DNA of 64,000 nucleotides from Nymphaea colorata. Lineage: Eukaryota; Streptophyta; Magnoliopsida; Nymphaeales; Nymphaeaceae. Below, in pieces: positions 10,551-23,440 of this stretch. Each line of letters starts with the position of its first letter. Position 1 is the stretch's first letter. The notes beneath the pieces are model-generated. The model had not been told where the DNA came from. It searched no databases and worked only from the letters and a program-made list of their open reading frames with translations. Made by a program: the position numbers and the translations under genes. The stretch lies in NCBI RefSeq assembly GCF_008831285.2, contig NC_045151.1:7703682-7767681 (forward strand), written 5' to 3'.

Positions 10551-13500
10551 AAATGAAATGCATTGTAGTTTATACTTTATATATTGCATCCATGTTTTAC
10601 TGGTTTTAAGCTCATACTACATTTGAATTAGGTGTGGACAAGCCTTACATCGATTGTTATGGAATTTGAAATTAAAATATGAGGAATTTAGTGCCTTTTC
10701 AATGCACTATACCAGAGTTAAGAGAAATCCAAGGTTAACATCATCCCAGTCAAAGCTGACCTTGGACCAAGCCTAACCCCAAACCTGTGCTGCATAAACC
10801 ATCTACATCAAACATGCCAAAGGTCCTAGAATTTCAATTTGAACCCCCCATAGTTGGCGCCGCTTGCTAGTTGAAAATAACATGAAACACAAGCCAGTTT
10901 CAAAATGGTTTAGTGTAGAGGTACTAATTAGGTATTTTATAAAATTTTAACCTAGTTTTTAGTATAAATAGGAGCCTTGAGGGAATCAGGAAAATCAGCT
11001 ATCTCCAACCCTAAACCTCATGTCCTGCCTCATTTTGCTATATGCCCTCTTCCTTCCAATTGTGAGAACCTCATCATTCAATAGTGCTCTTATTCCCTTT
11101 CTTGCTCCCTTCTTCAACCCTTTGCTTCTTTTTCTTGTTAACCAGCATGGGACTGGGCTCATCCAGGCCTCAAGGTGGCATTCAAGGATCATCTGAGTGC
11201 AACACATGAACAAGGCCACTCTTTCCCTCAACCCCTCCGACTGAAATGCCCAATTTAGGCAGGTTTTTATTGGTCTCAATGTCCCATGCATGGTCACTTT
11301 GCATATTTTCATGCACATTTCTTTATTCATGCATCTCTAATTTTCCGAGTATCCATATCTGCATCATACTGCATATTTCCATTGGTTTTCAAATTAGAAT
11401 AGGGTTTGCAATATATTTTAAAAAAATGTTGTTGACAACCATCTTGACTGGCAACAACCTAGGAAACTATTAGCCATCAAGGGCCGTTTTGATCTGCCAT
11501 CTAGTTTTGATTAAATTTTAGGCTTGTTCATTTAAAGTTTTTGTTTTTCTTGTAGATTCGAATTGCTTTAGTTGGTTAGCATCCAACCATTTTCTTTTGC
11601 ATTTATTTGAGTTTTGATGACTAGTGTCAATTTATGTCAGATGCCTTTAGGGCATACATAGCCACAAAAATCATGCTTGGGTTCTTGTCGGCAATGTCTT
11701 GGATATCTTTTGGCAAAGCTGTTTTCTTTGGGGAAAAACTGGAGATTTTTTTAAAAATAAAAAATTCAAATTATTGGGTAAAAATAAAATAAATGAGAAA
11801 CTAATAAGAAGACATAAATATATAGTTGAAACTTAAAATGATATAAATGATAAACTAATAAGCAACATGCTGCATCTATGAGGTCACGTTACATACCTAA
11901 AAGGCTAAAACAAAAGGAAATAAAAAAAATGAAGCAAAAGTTGAAAAAAATGAAAAAAGCAAAAAAAAATAGTGTAAACTCGCAATAAAAATGCAATAAA
12001 TTGATCTTTAATGTTTTTTTATAATATCATGTATTTTCCCCCTTTTTTTGTTAATATCCTAATATTTTCAAAAAATATTGTGATATCTGTGGCTATGCAT
12101 TAGGGTTTTAGGTTCTAGGAAATAGTTTGATTAATTCCTTTTCATTTTGTAATTCTCATTGTGTCCATATGTTAGAACGTTATTAGATTAGATTATAGCA
12201 AGTTAGAGTGCTGGCTGGCTGGATAAATCGTTGGAAAATCCCACATTACAGTTTGGCTGGATTTTCCAAGAACAAGGCAGCCTGCCATGCAATGGTGTGT
12301 TTTGATTTATTTATCATGTTTTTCTTTCAATGTCATTTAATTTGGTTATTTTCTGATATTGAAGATTGCTTTCCAGCAAATCTAGAGTAGCTTAGATGTG
12401 TCTTTGCCTTAAAATTGTCTCGTGCTGATGTAGCAGAGCTGCAGAAATCATGCAAGTGAGAGGAGTGGCCTATATCAAAATCAATTTTTTCGTGGTTAAA
12501 CATAGCATAGATTGTCACACGTTTTTTATTCTTTGTATTGTTTCATATATGTTGTCCCAGTACAGCTTAGGTTGTAAATCTTGTTTTATGTGTGCCTTAG
12601 ATAGGTGTTTTAACTTTGATTAAATAGATTTCCAAGATAGCTTAGAAGGATATAGCAAAATCTGGTCTTGCTTTTGATTAAACACATGATTTTTGCTCTT
12701 CTGATTATTGTGTTTCTTTGTTTTCTAACAAGTTTATGGCGTTTTGCAGGTTCGATTCTTTTTCGTTGAATTCAGTTACAATCATCAGTACTTAATTCTG
12801 TTTTCAATTAAGAGTTAGGACTTAGGACATCATTAGTTGATCTTATTTAGTTATTAGTTTAGGTCATGGTCACATATATCGTGTATGGGTATTATAGGCA
12901 AAGAAATCTCAGCAATTTTTTTAAGAAATTTAAAACATTTAATAAATCCTGAAAATTATAAAAAAATAAAAATTAATAAAAAAATCCGCAAAAAATGCAA
13001 AAGAACACGTATAATACGTGTTTTTTCACGTTTTATAATTTATGATGTTTTTTCAAAAAAGACGTGTCTAATTGCCATTTTATATGGCTGGGGCATTATA
13101 TGCGTTTTTTTCAAATAATAAGCGTTTTATGTGACTTTCAGTTAAGTGTTAGTCAAGGAGAAATTGCAGAAAATTTATTGCCAGAATTTTCCAAAAATTT
13201 GTGTCATCATTTCATACATGTTTTTAACGAGTTTCTACCTAAATTTGCTTCTGCAACTTCACTAGGGCATTAATTAAGATCCTATGAAGTTTCATGAAAA
13301 TCAGAGTTCACTCGACTTACCTTTTATCCCGATTTCAGACACTGGTTTCTACAATGTTCTGTTTCTACACATAGCAATCAAAGGCAGTTTCGTACTTTCC
13401 CATGTCATTTTCTTTGGTTTTCTATAACCTTCCAAGTCTGTAAATTGGGTTTGTTTCCTGATTGTGTTGAGAACATCTGGACCAAATTTGACAGCAACCA

Positions 13501-14500
13501 GAAAGTGTCTGAAGTATGTCCTATGGAGTGTATTCTCAATCAGGTAGAGCAGTGTAGCATACTTTTTAGTATTTAGGTTTTCGCTTGCATTTACTTTTCA
13601 TTTCAGTTATACTTAGCTATTTTTAATAAAGTTTAGGTTCTGTTTTTACCAAAAATCAGAAAGCTAGATTAGTTTCTCTTAGGTATTTTACATTGTGTTT
13701 TGGGGTTACTTTAGTATGGGTCAGAGCTATTATAGGATTAGCCAGGTTTTCCTTTTTGCTTTCTCTTTGTTTCTAGCGGCGACAAACACAAAGAGAATAA
13801 GGCAGAGGGGAGGCTATGGCAGATGCTCCAGAGCTGCTTCAACGCCAATTTTTTGAAGAAAAGCTACCTCAAAACAGTATAGTTTAGACTTTAGATCTTG
13901 ATTTTTTCTTGTTCTTGCATTTGAAATTGTATTAAACTAAGTGAATAGCTTGTACATTATGAATTTGTTAGATTCAATTTGCTTTTTATCTTTTAATCTT
14001 TGTTCCTGCCTCCTGCTGTTCCACCCAGACTTGCCAGTTCCCACTGCATTGAAGCTGGTTAAAATTTTGATTTGTGGTGTGGATTCCCCTTGATTTTTAT
14101 TAAAAATATTCGTTTAAATTTGCAAAATCACGTCAACTACCATACACACCTAGACATCTAACGTAACAAATTTTAGTCAGCCAAATAGATTAATCATAAA
14201 AATCTCCAAGAAGCATGTTCACATAATAATCAGATCCATAGGTGCTTAAGTTCACCACATATCATCAGAAATACAGTTTATATATAGGGAAATAGTACAT
14301 TCCAATGAAGGAAAAGAAACCCACTCCATTACGAAGTGTAATATAATTAACCTGCACAAAAGTTAACTTTTTCTGCCTCTTATTGTTACATCCACGTGCA
14401 TTCCACCAATAGGAGGCATGACTATTGAAAACCATGAATTGTGAAGATGATGCATAAAACAGAGAGGCGACTCCACCTTTCAGAAGCATCAAAGATCACC
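10551..14500. other. AT-rich intergenic region, probably old LTR sequence
   Basis: No gene recognised. A promoter-like TATAAATAGG sits at about 10963, after a long AT-rich leader and before a CT-rich stretch, as in many plant LTRs. No matching LTR partner, primer-binding site or pol motif was found, so this is only a suggestion. Several A-rich runs occur at 11900-12000 and 12950-13030. Confidence 0.3.
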
Positions 14501-14994
14501 AAATCCGTGCACAACCGGCGAAGTTTTGCCACCTTTATCTAAGGCTCAAGTGCAAAAGAACCTCTATAAGGCAAGCACAAGAAGTCCGTCGCAGAGCCCA
14601 ATACACACTCATACATATCATCGTCGCAGCTCGATGGGCTGCCATGATTCCCAGTGGAGACTAAAGAGGTGACGACGAGGACGACGACGGCACTTTTATT
14701 CCCATCCGTTTGCAGACTACACCTTCCATAATGTAGAGATATTCCAACGCTTGCAAATAAGGTCTTACGCTGAGTCTTACCATCCCCAGGGAAGAGGAAC
14801 AAAAGCCGAAAAAGGAGGGATGGCGAAAGGAAGGAAAATAACGCATGAAGAGTGGAAGTTTAACATACTTAGTCCAAGTAGGGAAAAGGAAGAAATTAGC
14901 AAACAACCAAGAACAAAATAGTTGACATCCAAGAAGAACATAGTTAACAACCAAGAAGCTAGCTTAATCTCTCAAAGGGAAAAGAGCTTTTCTG

Positions 14995-15297
14995 CTATGT
15001 TTTCATTCCCATGTTTCCCCTCGAAACTAAAAGGAAAAAAGTCAAACAAAAACGAAGATTAGAATTGGTACCTAGGAGTGGAGAGGTCTCCTTATCCTGA
15101 TTTGCCGTAGACACTTCACGCGTGGTGGCTCTTCGAGCAGAAAGAGAGAGTTTTTTAGGGTTTAGGGATTTGGTAGAGAAACAAAGTATGGCCCCTGAGA
15201 GACTAAAGGAAACAAGTAGGGCATTCCTTTCCCTAGATAGCGAAAAATGGGGGGAATTCCACGCGCAGACGCAGCGAGCCAACGGCTTCTGCAGCAT
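14995..15297 (-). other. Possible first exon of an unidentified minus-strand gene
   Basis: A minus-strand ATG at 15297 opens a Ser/Arg/Leu-rich, acid-poor N terminus (SLNPKKLSLSARRATTREVS) that would suit an organelle transit peptide. The frame reaches TSPLLG, where CTAG is followed by GTACC, a possible splice donor (near 15070). Downstream minus-strand frames (14539-14802, 14661-14954) did not join to it in a convincing phase. No family was recognised. It may be a relic or chance. Confidence 0.2.
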
Positions 15298-15539
15298 TTT
15301 CTTCTTCTTTCTCTGAAAAAACCGAGGAAATGCAAGGAGAGACCAAGAACGGAGGCCAGTCCATCAAGTGGGGCGAGGGATCTCGGATAAGTTCAGGCGC
15401 TCTGGAAACCCCGACCCGGATTGTCTCTGGAGTCGTGTGTGTCTGGGGGTGGAGCTCGTCCAACAAACTAGACTCCAGCGACTTTATAAAAAAAATCGAA
15501 ACTCAATTTCTTAAATCAAATCTTGGTGTTGGGTAAAAC

Positions 15540-17448
15540 TAAAACTCGTCTGAAACGTGTCTGTGTGTGCACGCGGAGAGAGAGAGAGCGTCGACGTTGG
15601 ATAGCTATTGAACAGTTAAAATTTAAAAATTTATCGTCAAAACCGTTAACAAACTATCATTAATGTCAATGTAATTACTGTTTCTGAGTGACAAATTTTT
15701 AAATTTCAATCATTTGAAAAAGAGAAAAGATCCGACAATATTTAATAGTTATATATATATATATATATATAATTCCAAGAAATTCATTTAATCATATTTC
15801 AACTCTACCACAAGTCCAACCCCTTATCAAATGCTAACCCGCATCACACTAGCTAGCTAGGTTAAACCGACGGAAGAAGTTAGGTGCAACCTAGCGAGAT
15901 GACCATGCTCCATTTTCAGGGTCAATACCGAACCAGAAGATCCAGACAGACTCAGTTGCCACATTTTGATCCATAGGTATCATGTCATCTAGAAGAAAAA
16001 ACCATTCCAAAGACAAAACTATCTATAAAGGGTTGCACGTAATAAAAAACACGTGTTACAATTATTTAATGTGACGCATTCCAGAATGGACCTTCTATAA
16101 CGCCAGTCTAGCATGCGTTAAAGATGCGAATCACTAAAAAGATATATCCTACCAAAACGACATGTTACAATTAATCAGGGTTTCATCTCGTGGGAGTACT
16201 TGAGAATGCACATCATCTGTAATGCAAGTCCAACATGCCTTACACAAGTTTATAGAATGCCAACGCTTAGCTATTGGAAATCTAGCATGGGTTGATAATT
16301 GGGAAAATGTCGCTACTTTTCTAAACACAGCTGCCTTATGCATTACCAAAAACCTTTTTTAATGGACTGCCTCCTGCGTTACGGAATGTTTCTACATTTT
16401 CCAAAGGCATCTACTTGTGTGTGTTAGGTGTGTTTGATGACTAGAAATCTAGAATTGAAAATATATTTTTGAAAATATATTTCTTGAAAAAATAGAATGA
16501 GAAAAATCTTTCTTATTTCTAATTTTGATGTGTGTGATGACTGAGAAATAAATTTTCAAAAATTTATTTTTTAGTTTAATGAAAAAGAAATATATTTCCA
16601 AGTTGAAAAGAAGAAGGGCATGGGGAAAAAGAAGGAGGAAGAGGGAGAAGGGAAGGACGGACGAGGAAGAAGGGAAGGAGGGAGGAAGAAGGGAAATGTC
16701 GCTACTTTTCTAAACACAGCTTCCCTTCGTCCTCCTCCCTCCTTCCCTTTTTCCTTCTTCCTCCTCCCTCCCTCGCTCCCTTCTTCCTCCATCTTCCTTC
16801 TTCCTCCTCCCTCCCTCCCTCCTCCCTTCTTCCTCCTCCCTCCCTCCCTTCTTCCTCCCTCTTCCTCCTCATTACTCCCTCCCTCCCTTCCTTCTTTCTC
16901 CCTACTCCCTCCCTCCCTTCCTTCTTCCCCCCTCCTTCCCTTCTTCCTCCACATCCCTTCTTCCTCCCAACGGTAAAAAAAAAAATTCTAAAAAAAATTT
17001 TTCACCTCTCTGACTAGAAAATTTTTTCTGAAAATATATTTATGTTTCCACTATTAACGGAAAAAAAAATTCCATGTTTGACAAACGAGAAAAATTTTAA
17101 AAATTTGAAAAACATTTCCTGTGCTACAGGAAATTTCTTGCGCAGCAAACACTAACTTAGAGAGAAACTTACTAGCACCTATTGCAATTTTTTGTGCATG
17201 ATCATTAGAAACCCCCTCCTCCCCACACCCAATAAATAAATAAATAAATGCATTTTTAGTTAGACAAACCCTACCCACAAATCCCTTTTATCTCATTCAA
17301 TTTTTTCTCTTTCCTTCACTCTCCTATAAAGTTTCTGTCACCAATGTTTTATAGACACCACTGGCGACTGATGAAGCTGGTTATATACCCTGTGCCGTGT
17401 ATAAATTTTTCATGTATCGTATTAATAATGATAGGAAATGTTCATGAT
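15540..17448. other. Intergenic region with low-complexity block
   Basis: No gene recognised. It contains a (GA)n at about 15579-15589, a (TA)n at about 15752-15771, and the polypurine/polypyrimidine block described separately. AT-rich, GAAAATATATTT-type sequence flanks that block on both sides (16440-16600 and 16980-17140). Confidence 0.5.
16620..16970. repeat. Polypurine tract followed by long polypyrimidine tract
   Basis: 16620-16695 is almost pure GGAAGAAGG-type purine on the plus strand. After a 31-bp unique insert, 16723-16970 is almost pure CCTCCCTTCTTCC-type pyrimidine. The two are imperfectly complementary. The open frames across them on both strands are low-complexity Gly/Glu/Arg or Pro/Ser/Leu and are not genes. 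Confidence 0.95.
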
Positions 17449-17646
17449 TAATACAACAAGAAGTCTGCACCACTGGCCTCCTAGCAAACCCGTGAATCTA
17501 ATCTATCTTTATTTTTCTTCTTTCTTTGTTCTTATTGTTGTTGAAGTCAATCGCTTGGTAGTCATTGTCGGGGAACATGCTGCACTGGACGAGCTAATCG
17601 AAGGTGCATTTCCGTTGCTTGTGTATCCATCAGTGGTATCAGAGCC
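17449..17646 (+). repeat. Truncated copia LTR end plus primer-binding site
   Basis: 17449-17629 matches, with divergence, the second half of the LTR at 28352-28951. Shared blocks include AATCTAATCTATCT, CGCTTGGTAGT, GTGCTGCACTGGA-like sequence and AATCGAAGGTGCATTTCCG. It is followed at 17634-17646 by TGGTATCAGAGCC, the initiator-tRNA-Met primer-binding site typical of plant copia elements. The first half of the LTR is not recognisable. This is probably the 5' end of the older element into which the copia at 18252 inserted. Confidence 0.65.
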
Positions 17647-18251
17647 ACAGTTCTTTGAATCCAAGTAAGTGCGTTCCGACCTCTTAGGTGCCTGTGCTGC
17701 CTAGAGTGTCTACGTATCTCGGTACATAGTCTCTTATCAATCAACTAATTTAGTTAGTCTCTTCTGAACATGAAAGCATGCTAGATAATGTTAAGTTGTG
17801 ATAGACAGATTATATGAAGCATGCTGGTACAGACATATACATGCGCCCAGTTTTTTTTTTTATTCAAGGCTTATTGCAAATAGGAGGACGAAGTCCTCCC
17901 GTTTGTTGAAGGTTATGTTGTTTTGTAAGAACCTAAACAAAGGCAGTCCAGGCCTTTGGCGATAGAGAGCAGAGCTTGCTCTACTGGATTTACAACAAAA
18001 TACAAAGTGAGAGGACATGATATAGGATCTTACTCGTCTATAGTTAGAGTTTCTTCCGTCTGTTCCGTCTGTTGCAACCGTAGATACAAACGTCCTTTTC
18101 TTCTTCTTCTTCTTTTTTTCGAACCCCGTATAGCCCTCTGGTTTCCTTTTGTCTCTCTACCTTTGCTCTTGCCCCCTCTACCATCAAGCGAGCGTCTGGA
18201 GCTCGGTCGTCTACCTTGCGATGGTAGTGGAGGCGCAGTCCGGGTAAAACA

Positions 18252-18730
18252 TGTAAGATCATTTGGTGGGCCGACATATGTCAATTAGGAATTTCAGACA
18301 TTACGGCTGTCTTAACGTAAATATCCACTTAAGTGATTGCATTTTAGGATATTACGTCATTTTAGATGGTATGAGATAATTTTGAAATGTATAGATACCA
18401 GTACGCAATTACAGAGTTTTTGATGGGCGGAATTCGTAATTGTCCTCATTATAAAATGGTAGTGGTCCCTGGGGTCGTGTAATGGTTGCCTGAAACATTG
18501 GTTTCTAGGGTTTTCCTCTTCCCCATCTGAGAGAGACCTCAAGCGCGCCGCACGTACCCTGGAAGACCCTGCTGCGATCTTCCCGTGTACCAGATCAGAT
18601 GGATTCAGGTACGCTTTCGCTTTAAGTTTAAGGTTTTGTTTAATTCAATGATTAGTATGAGCATGATCCTATTTTGTTTAGGACATATACGTTTGGTTTT
18701 GTGTATGCATGAAGGGGAGAAATCCCAACA
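18252..18730 (+). repeat. 5' LTR of the nested copia element
   Basis: 479 bp, TGTAAG...CCAACA, aligning end to end with 23832-24311. The CpG-containing AAGCGCGCCGCACGTACC block near 18541 is conserved in both LTRs. Confidence 0.95.
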
Positions 18731-18732
18731 TT

Positions 18733-18745
18733 TGGTATCAGAGCC
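18733..18745 (+). other. Primer-binding site of the nested copia element
   Basis: TGGTATCAGAGCC two bases after the LTR end. It is complementary to the 3' end of initiator tRNA-Met, the usual primer for copia minus-strand synthesis. Confidence 0.9.
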
Positions 18746-18839
18746 TATGCTCGTTGTTGAATCGTTGATTTTTTGGCGTTCTTCCTTCTTCGATTCTTCC
18801 CATGTTTATTTGGCTGCAAGAGTTTTTCAAAAAAAAAAA

Positions 18840-20150
18840 AAAAAATTTGCTTGGGCGAGCAACGGAAGCCGTCGGGCTTCCACTGCAGTCGCCTGTGACC
18901 TAAAGGGGCGACGGACTTGCAAGATGGGCGACGGTTTCCGGCCGTCTTGGCAGGCGTCGGCCGACCATTGGGTGACGGCCGAACCCCGCCGTTCTTATGC
19001 GACCCGCCGGCGGCCACCCACGCCGTTGGCTAGCCTACTGGCGGCTTCTTCGTCGTTGTAACCGCCGTCAAACTTCAGAAAGGGGAAGATAGAGAAAGGT
19101 GTAGAACGCCGGTCGGAATCCACCGTTCAAAGCGGCGACCCTGCGGCGGTCCTGGCGTGACCCGCCGGCAGCCACCCACGTCGTTGGGTGGACCGCCGGC
19201 GGCTCTTTCGTCGCTGTTGTTTCCTCCTCCAACTCAAGCAAAAGGGGCAGATGTGCATAAGGTAGAAAACTGGCCGGAATCGACCGGTTTTGGGCGGACG
19301 ATGGCCGGCCATCGCAGCGGCGACGGCCGGCCGTCTAGGCGGCACTCGCCGGCGGCCACCCACGCAGTTGGGTGGCCTGCTGGAGGATCACCACCGCACG
19401 CCTGCCGTTCGGCAGGCAAGCGGTGGAGACGACGCCCGTGACCACTCGCGCGGTCGAGCGGGCGGGTCGGCCCGGGTCTTCACAGACCCGATCCGGATCC
19501 ATCAGCTTTAAAAAACAAAAAAAAAAAATTTGTTTGCCGCCCGCCTGCGCCCGCGTTAAGATTTTTCGGACCGGGTCGGGTCCTGTCGGACCCGACCCGT
19601 ATCCATATGGTTTAAGTTATGTAAATCGGTTCATTTTTTAAACCGGTTTTTGAAAAGACTCGAACCAGTTCATTCGGTTTCAGACCGGTTCAATACGATT
19701 CAGAACCGATTCGGTCCGATTCAAACCGGTTCTGACCTTTTAAGGACCAGTTCAGACCTTTTGGGGGCCGATTCAGATCATTTTGGGACTGGCTCATTGA
19801 GTTTAAATCCGATTCAGACCGTTTCAGACCTTTTAGAGACCAGTTCATTCAGTTTTGGAATCGATTCGGTCCTTTTTAGGACCGGTTCAGTTGTTTTTCA
19901 GCCGATTCAGTTGATTTTCAAACCGATTCAGGGCTTTTCAGACTGGTTCATTCAGTTTTGGAACCTATTTTAACCATTTTTTACCAGTTTAGTGGGTTTT
20001 GGAATCGATATGGTCTATTTTTTACCGGTTCGTCCAATTTTTAGACCGGTTCAGCTCTATTTAGGGGCATGTGGATATTCTAGTCGCGATTTAAGAACGA
20101 TAAGGGCTACTTTAAGGCCGATTCAGTGGTTTTCAACCCACTTAAGCACA
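18840..20150 (+). repeat. Repetitive GC-rich and ACCGGTTC-rich leader of the copia element
   Basis: Two different repeat systems fill the untranslated leader. At 19001, 19159 and 19343 the phrase CGCCGG-(C/A)GGCCACCCACG recurs within units of about 160-180 bp, in sequence far richer in GC than its surroundings. From about 19560 to 20140 there is a degenerate array of ACCGGTTCAGACC / GATTCAG phrases every few tens of bases. Frames through both regions are repeat artefacts. Confidence 0.8.
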
Positions 20151-20786
20151 ATTATGGTATCGGTTTATAAAATTTTGGACACTTTTGGGCCCCTTTTATT
20201 GGATCATTTTGGTTTTGGATTCAATATAGGGCAAATTTGTATGTAAATTTTAATTCATGTATCATGTTTTGCATGTTTTTAATTTGTGGGTGTACTTAGA
20301 TGAATGTTTGGAATATGAATTTGAACTTTGGCCATGTCTATTGTTTGAAATGAGTACGTTTGTACTTTATGTCGCCAAAGTGACCTCTGTTGTACGAATT
20401 TGCTTGTTTTGAACATTAGATGATAGTATACTTGATCCATGTGGGCAATAATCAACCCAAAGGAGGATTGTTGCTTGGTCAAGTTTAAGTATACAGGGCA
20501 ATGAATATGTGATAATTTTTCAGGTTTCCATGTGAATAGCGAGTCAATCCAAAGATAGGCTCGTTGTTTGATAGGGTTAATTATCTATATTCATTGTTGA
20601 CCAAGAATACCACCTGCAGTTAGTATTTCAATCCAAAGATTGGATATTAACGTTGCACCGGTACCTTGTGATGGGATTTAGGCCATTGTATTTAAATTCA
20701 TTTATATTTGTTATTTCATTTTTGTACATGTTTTGCTTGTGAGCATGTTTGGTATTTTTGTTCTTTGTACAGTGAGTTCTGCTTCC

Positions 20787-21560
20787 ATGATATCTGTAAA
20801 TTTGAGTACTGTTCCTAAGTTAAATGGTTCGAATTTTAAGGACTGGAAAGAAACTGTTATGATTGTTCTGGGTTGTATGGATCTAGACCTTGCATTTAGG
20901 GAGTTATGCCCACCTCATCCAACAGATCAAAGTTCCCATGAGGATAAGTAGTACTTTGAACGGTGGGAACGCTCAAACCGCATGTGTCTAATGATCATGA
21001 AGAGATCAATCCCAGAAAATTTTCAGGGCTCTATTACTGAAAAGGCTAGTGCCAAGGCGTTCCTTGAAAAGATTGAAAAACGTTTTGCTTAAAATGAAAA
21101 GGCTGAAACAAGCACTCTTTTGAGTAAACTTGTGACGTTGAAGTATAAAGGTAAGGGGAACATACGGGAGCACATTATGGAAATGTCTCATCTTGCTTCA
21201 AAATTACAGGCACTAGGTCTGAGGTTACCTGAAGACTTTATAGTGCATATGGTTCTTCTTTCTCTTCCACCACAGTTTGGACAGTTTAAAGTTAGTTATA
21301 ATTGTCAGAAGGATAAATAGACTCTTAATGAGCTCATTTCGCACTGTGTGGAAGAAGAAGAGAGATTGAAGCATGACAGGATAGAAAGTGCTCACTTGGC
21401 TAATACGCCTAAAAGTAAGAAAAGAAAGACTATTAAGGAAGTTGCAGTTGATCACGCATCCATCAAGAAACAAAAGAAGCATAAGGAAGGCAAATCAAGC
21501 TGCTTCTTTTGCAAGGATGAAGGTCATATGAAGAAGGATTGTACTAAGTATCACGCATGA
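20787..21560 (+). pseudogene. Copia gag with zinc knuckle, four in-frame stops
   Basis: The ATG at 20787 opens a typical copia gag start (LNGSNFKDWKE). One continuous reading frame then runs to the nucleocapsid zinc knuckle CFFCKDEGHMKKDC (CX2CX4HX4C) near 21510-21551. The frame is broken by TAG 20949-20951, TAA 21090-21092, TAG 21318-21320 and TGA 21558-21560 but has no frameshift, so decay has been mostly by point mutation. Gag forms the virus-like particle that packages the element RNA. The same frame continues into protease. Confidence 0.9.
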
Positions 21561-23440
21561 CATGAAAAGAAAGGTACGATTCTTACTTTGGTTTGTTCTG
21601 AGGTTAATTTAATTTCAGTACCAAGGCACTTGTGGGTAGATTTGGTTGCTACTACTCACATAAGTGTTTCCGTGCAGGGCTGCCTAAATTGTCGGACGCC
21701 AATTGATGCTGAAAGATTCATCTATGAGGGCGATGCCATGAAGGCGAAGATTGAAGCCATAACAGATTTTTTGAGTTATTGTTAAAGACTGGTTGTTATT
21801 TGAATTTGATAGAAACTTATGTAATACCGCCTTTTAGACGAAATTTGGTTGTTATTTCCTTACTGAACAAATTTGGTTATTATTGTTCATTTGGAGGAAA
21901 TAAATTTAAGTAGTTTCTGCATTCAAATTTGAATTCCACTGGTTCTTTGTCTAGTAGCGATAACCTTTATTTGCTTGATACGGTTGCTTCATATAATGAA
22001 ACCTTGCATGTTACGTTTAGTGGTACTAAAAAAAAATTAGTCAAAGAAAATTCTACTATGTTATGGCATTGGCGCTTAGGACATATCTCTGAAAAGAGAA
22101 TATAAAGGCTTATGTCAAAAGGAATTCTTGAGTCCCTTGATTTTGTAGACGTTAATGTTTGCATTGAATGCATAAAGGGAAATTGAACAAACATTAAGGG
22201 GTTATAAGTTTTTTTAATTCATTCAGTAAGTCTTTCTTTGAAAGGAAAACGCCCATTTCTTTGAGGATATTGAGTTTGGGAGGTGATCAGGTTATGAACA
22301 TTGCCTTTGAAGAGGGACTTGAGTCCACTCTATTCAGAAGAAGGCAATGATGTCGATCTCTATACTGAAGAACAAACTCAACAACCTCAAGAAAATTAAG
22401 TAGAGGTGTCACTAAGAAAATCCATATATGGACTAAAGCAAGTTTTCCAGTCATTACAAACTTCATCAAGTTATAGTTTCATTTGGTTTCGAAACTAATA
22501 TGGTTGATGAATATGTATACCAAAAGTTTAGTGGGGGCAAATTTATCTTTCTGGTTTTATATGTCGATGATATATTGTTGGCAAGTAATGATGTGGGCAT
22601 ATTGTATGAAACTAAGAATTTTTTGTCAACAAAGTTTGACATGAAGGATCTTGGTTGTGCATCTTTTGTATTGGGAATCCAAATATTTCGAGATCATTCT
22701 CGGGGTATTCTTAGATTATCACAAAAAAGCGTACATTGATAAGGTGTTTCAGTGATTTGGCATGAAAGATTGTAAACCAGGAGATACTCCAGTTGCTAAA
22801 GGAGACAAGTTTAGTCTCAAACAGTGCCCTAAAAGTGAAATCGAATCTAAGGAAATGGAAAGGATTCCCTATTTGTCTGTTGTGGGAAGCCTTATGTATG
22901 CTCAGGTTTGTACTCGTTTGGATATTGCATTTATCAATGGAATGTTAGGCAAATACTTAAGTGATCCTGGTATGGATCATTGGGAAGCAGCCAAAAGGGT
23001 ATTGAGGTACTTACAAAAAACAAAATGTTTTATGCTCACATACAGGAAGTCAAACCAGTGGGAGATCATTGGGTATTCAGATTCTGACTTTGCTGGGTGC
23101 CAAGATAATGGCATTCAATTAGGTTTTGTGATTGCAGAATTTTGTCATGAGGCTGCGCATTATGTATAGTATAGAAAGACCACTAAAGTTGTTGTATGAC
23201 AATAATTCAGCAGTCATGTACTCTTATAACAGCCACAGTTTGTCAAAGTCGAAGCACATCGACATTAAGTTTTTTGGGCTGTTAAAGAGGGGATACAGAA
23301 TGGTCACGTGTCTTTAGAGCATATTGGGACAAACTCTATGATTTGCGGATCCGTTTACCAAGGGTTTAACACATAAGGTCTTTCACGAACATGTTGTTCG
23401 TATGAGGGTGTTATCCTTAGATGATGTGCTGGTTTAGTGG
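21561..23440 (+). pseudogene. Copia pol remnant: protease, pre-integrase, RT and RNase H, integrase core missing
   Basis: Protease follows gag in the same frame, but its active-site region reads WVDLVATTHI instead of the family's Asp-Ser-Gly. A GAG-pre-integrase segment (LWHWRLGHISEKR) lies near 22060-22105. After about 22200 the integrase core expected here is absent, and sequence jumps to reverse transcriptase with an intact catalytic LYVDDILLAS (about 22555-22590) and the downstream FDMKDLG block. RNase H pieces (YSDSDFAGC near 23078-23104; DNNSAVMYS...KSKHIDIK near 23199-23268) are in two different frames, showing at least two frameshifts. It is not able to encode a working polyprotein. 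Confidence 0.88.

Noticed and set aside
16571-16976. Frames of 118 and 127 codons rich in Gly/Glu/Arg or Pro/Ser/Leu
   Set aside because: They arise from the polypurine/polypyrimidine tract and overlap on opposite strands; no domain.
16420-17155. A transposon spanning the purine/pyrimidine block
   Set aside because: Weak inverted similarity (TTAGGTGTGTTTGATGA against TTAGTGTTTGCTG) but no target-site duplication.
19127-19973. Several overlapping frames of 60-107 codons in the copia leader
   Set aside because: GC-rich or ACCGGTTC repeats keep multiple frames open; they precede gag and lack homology.
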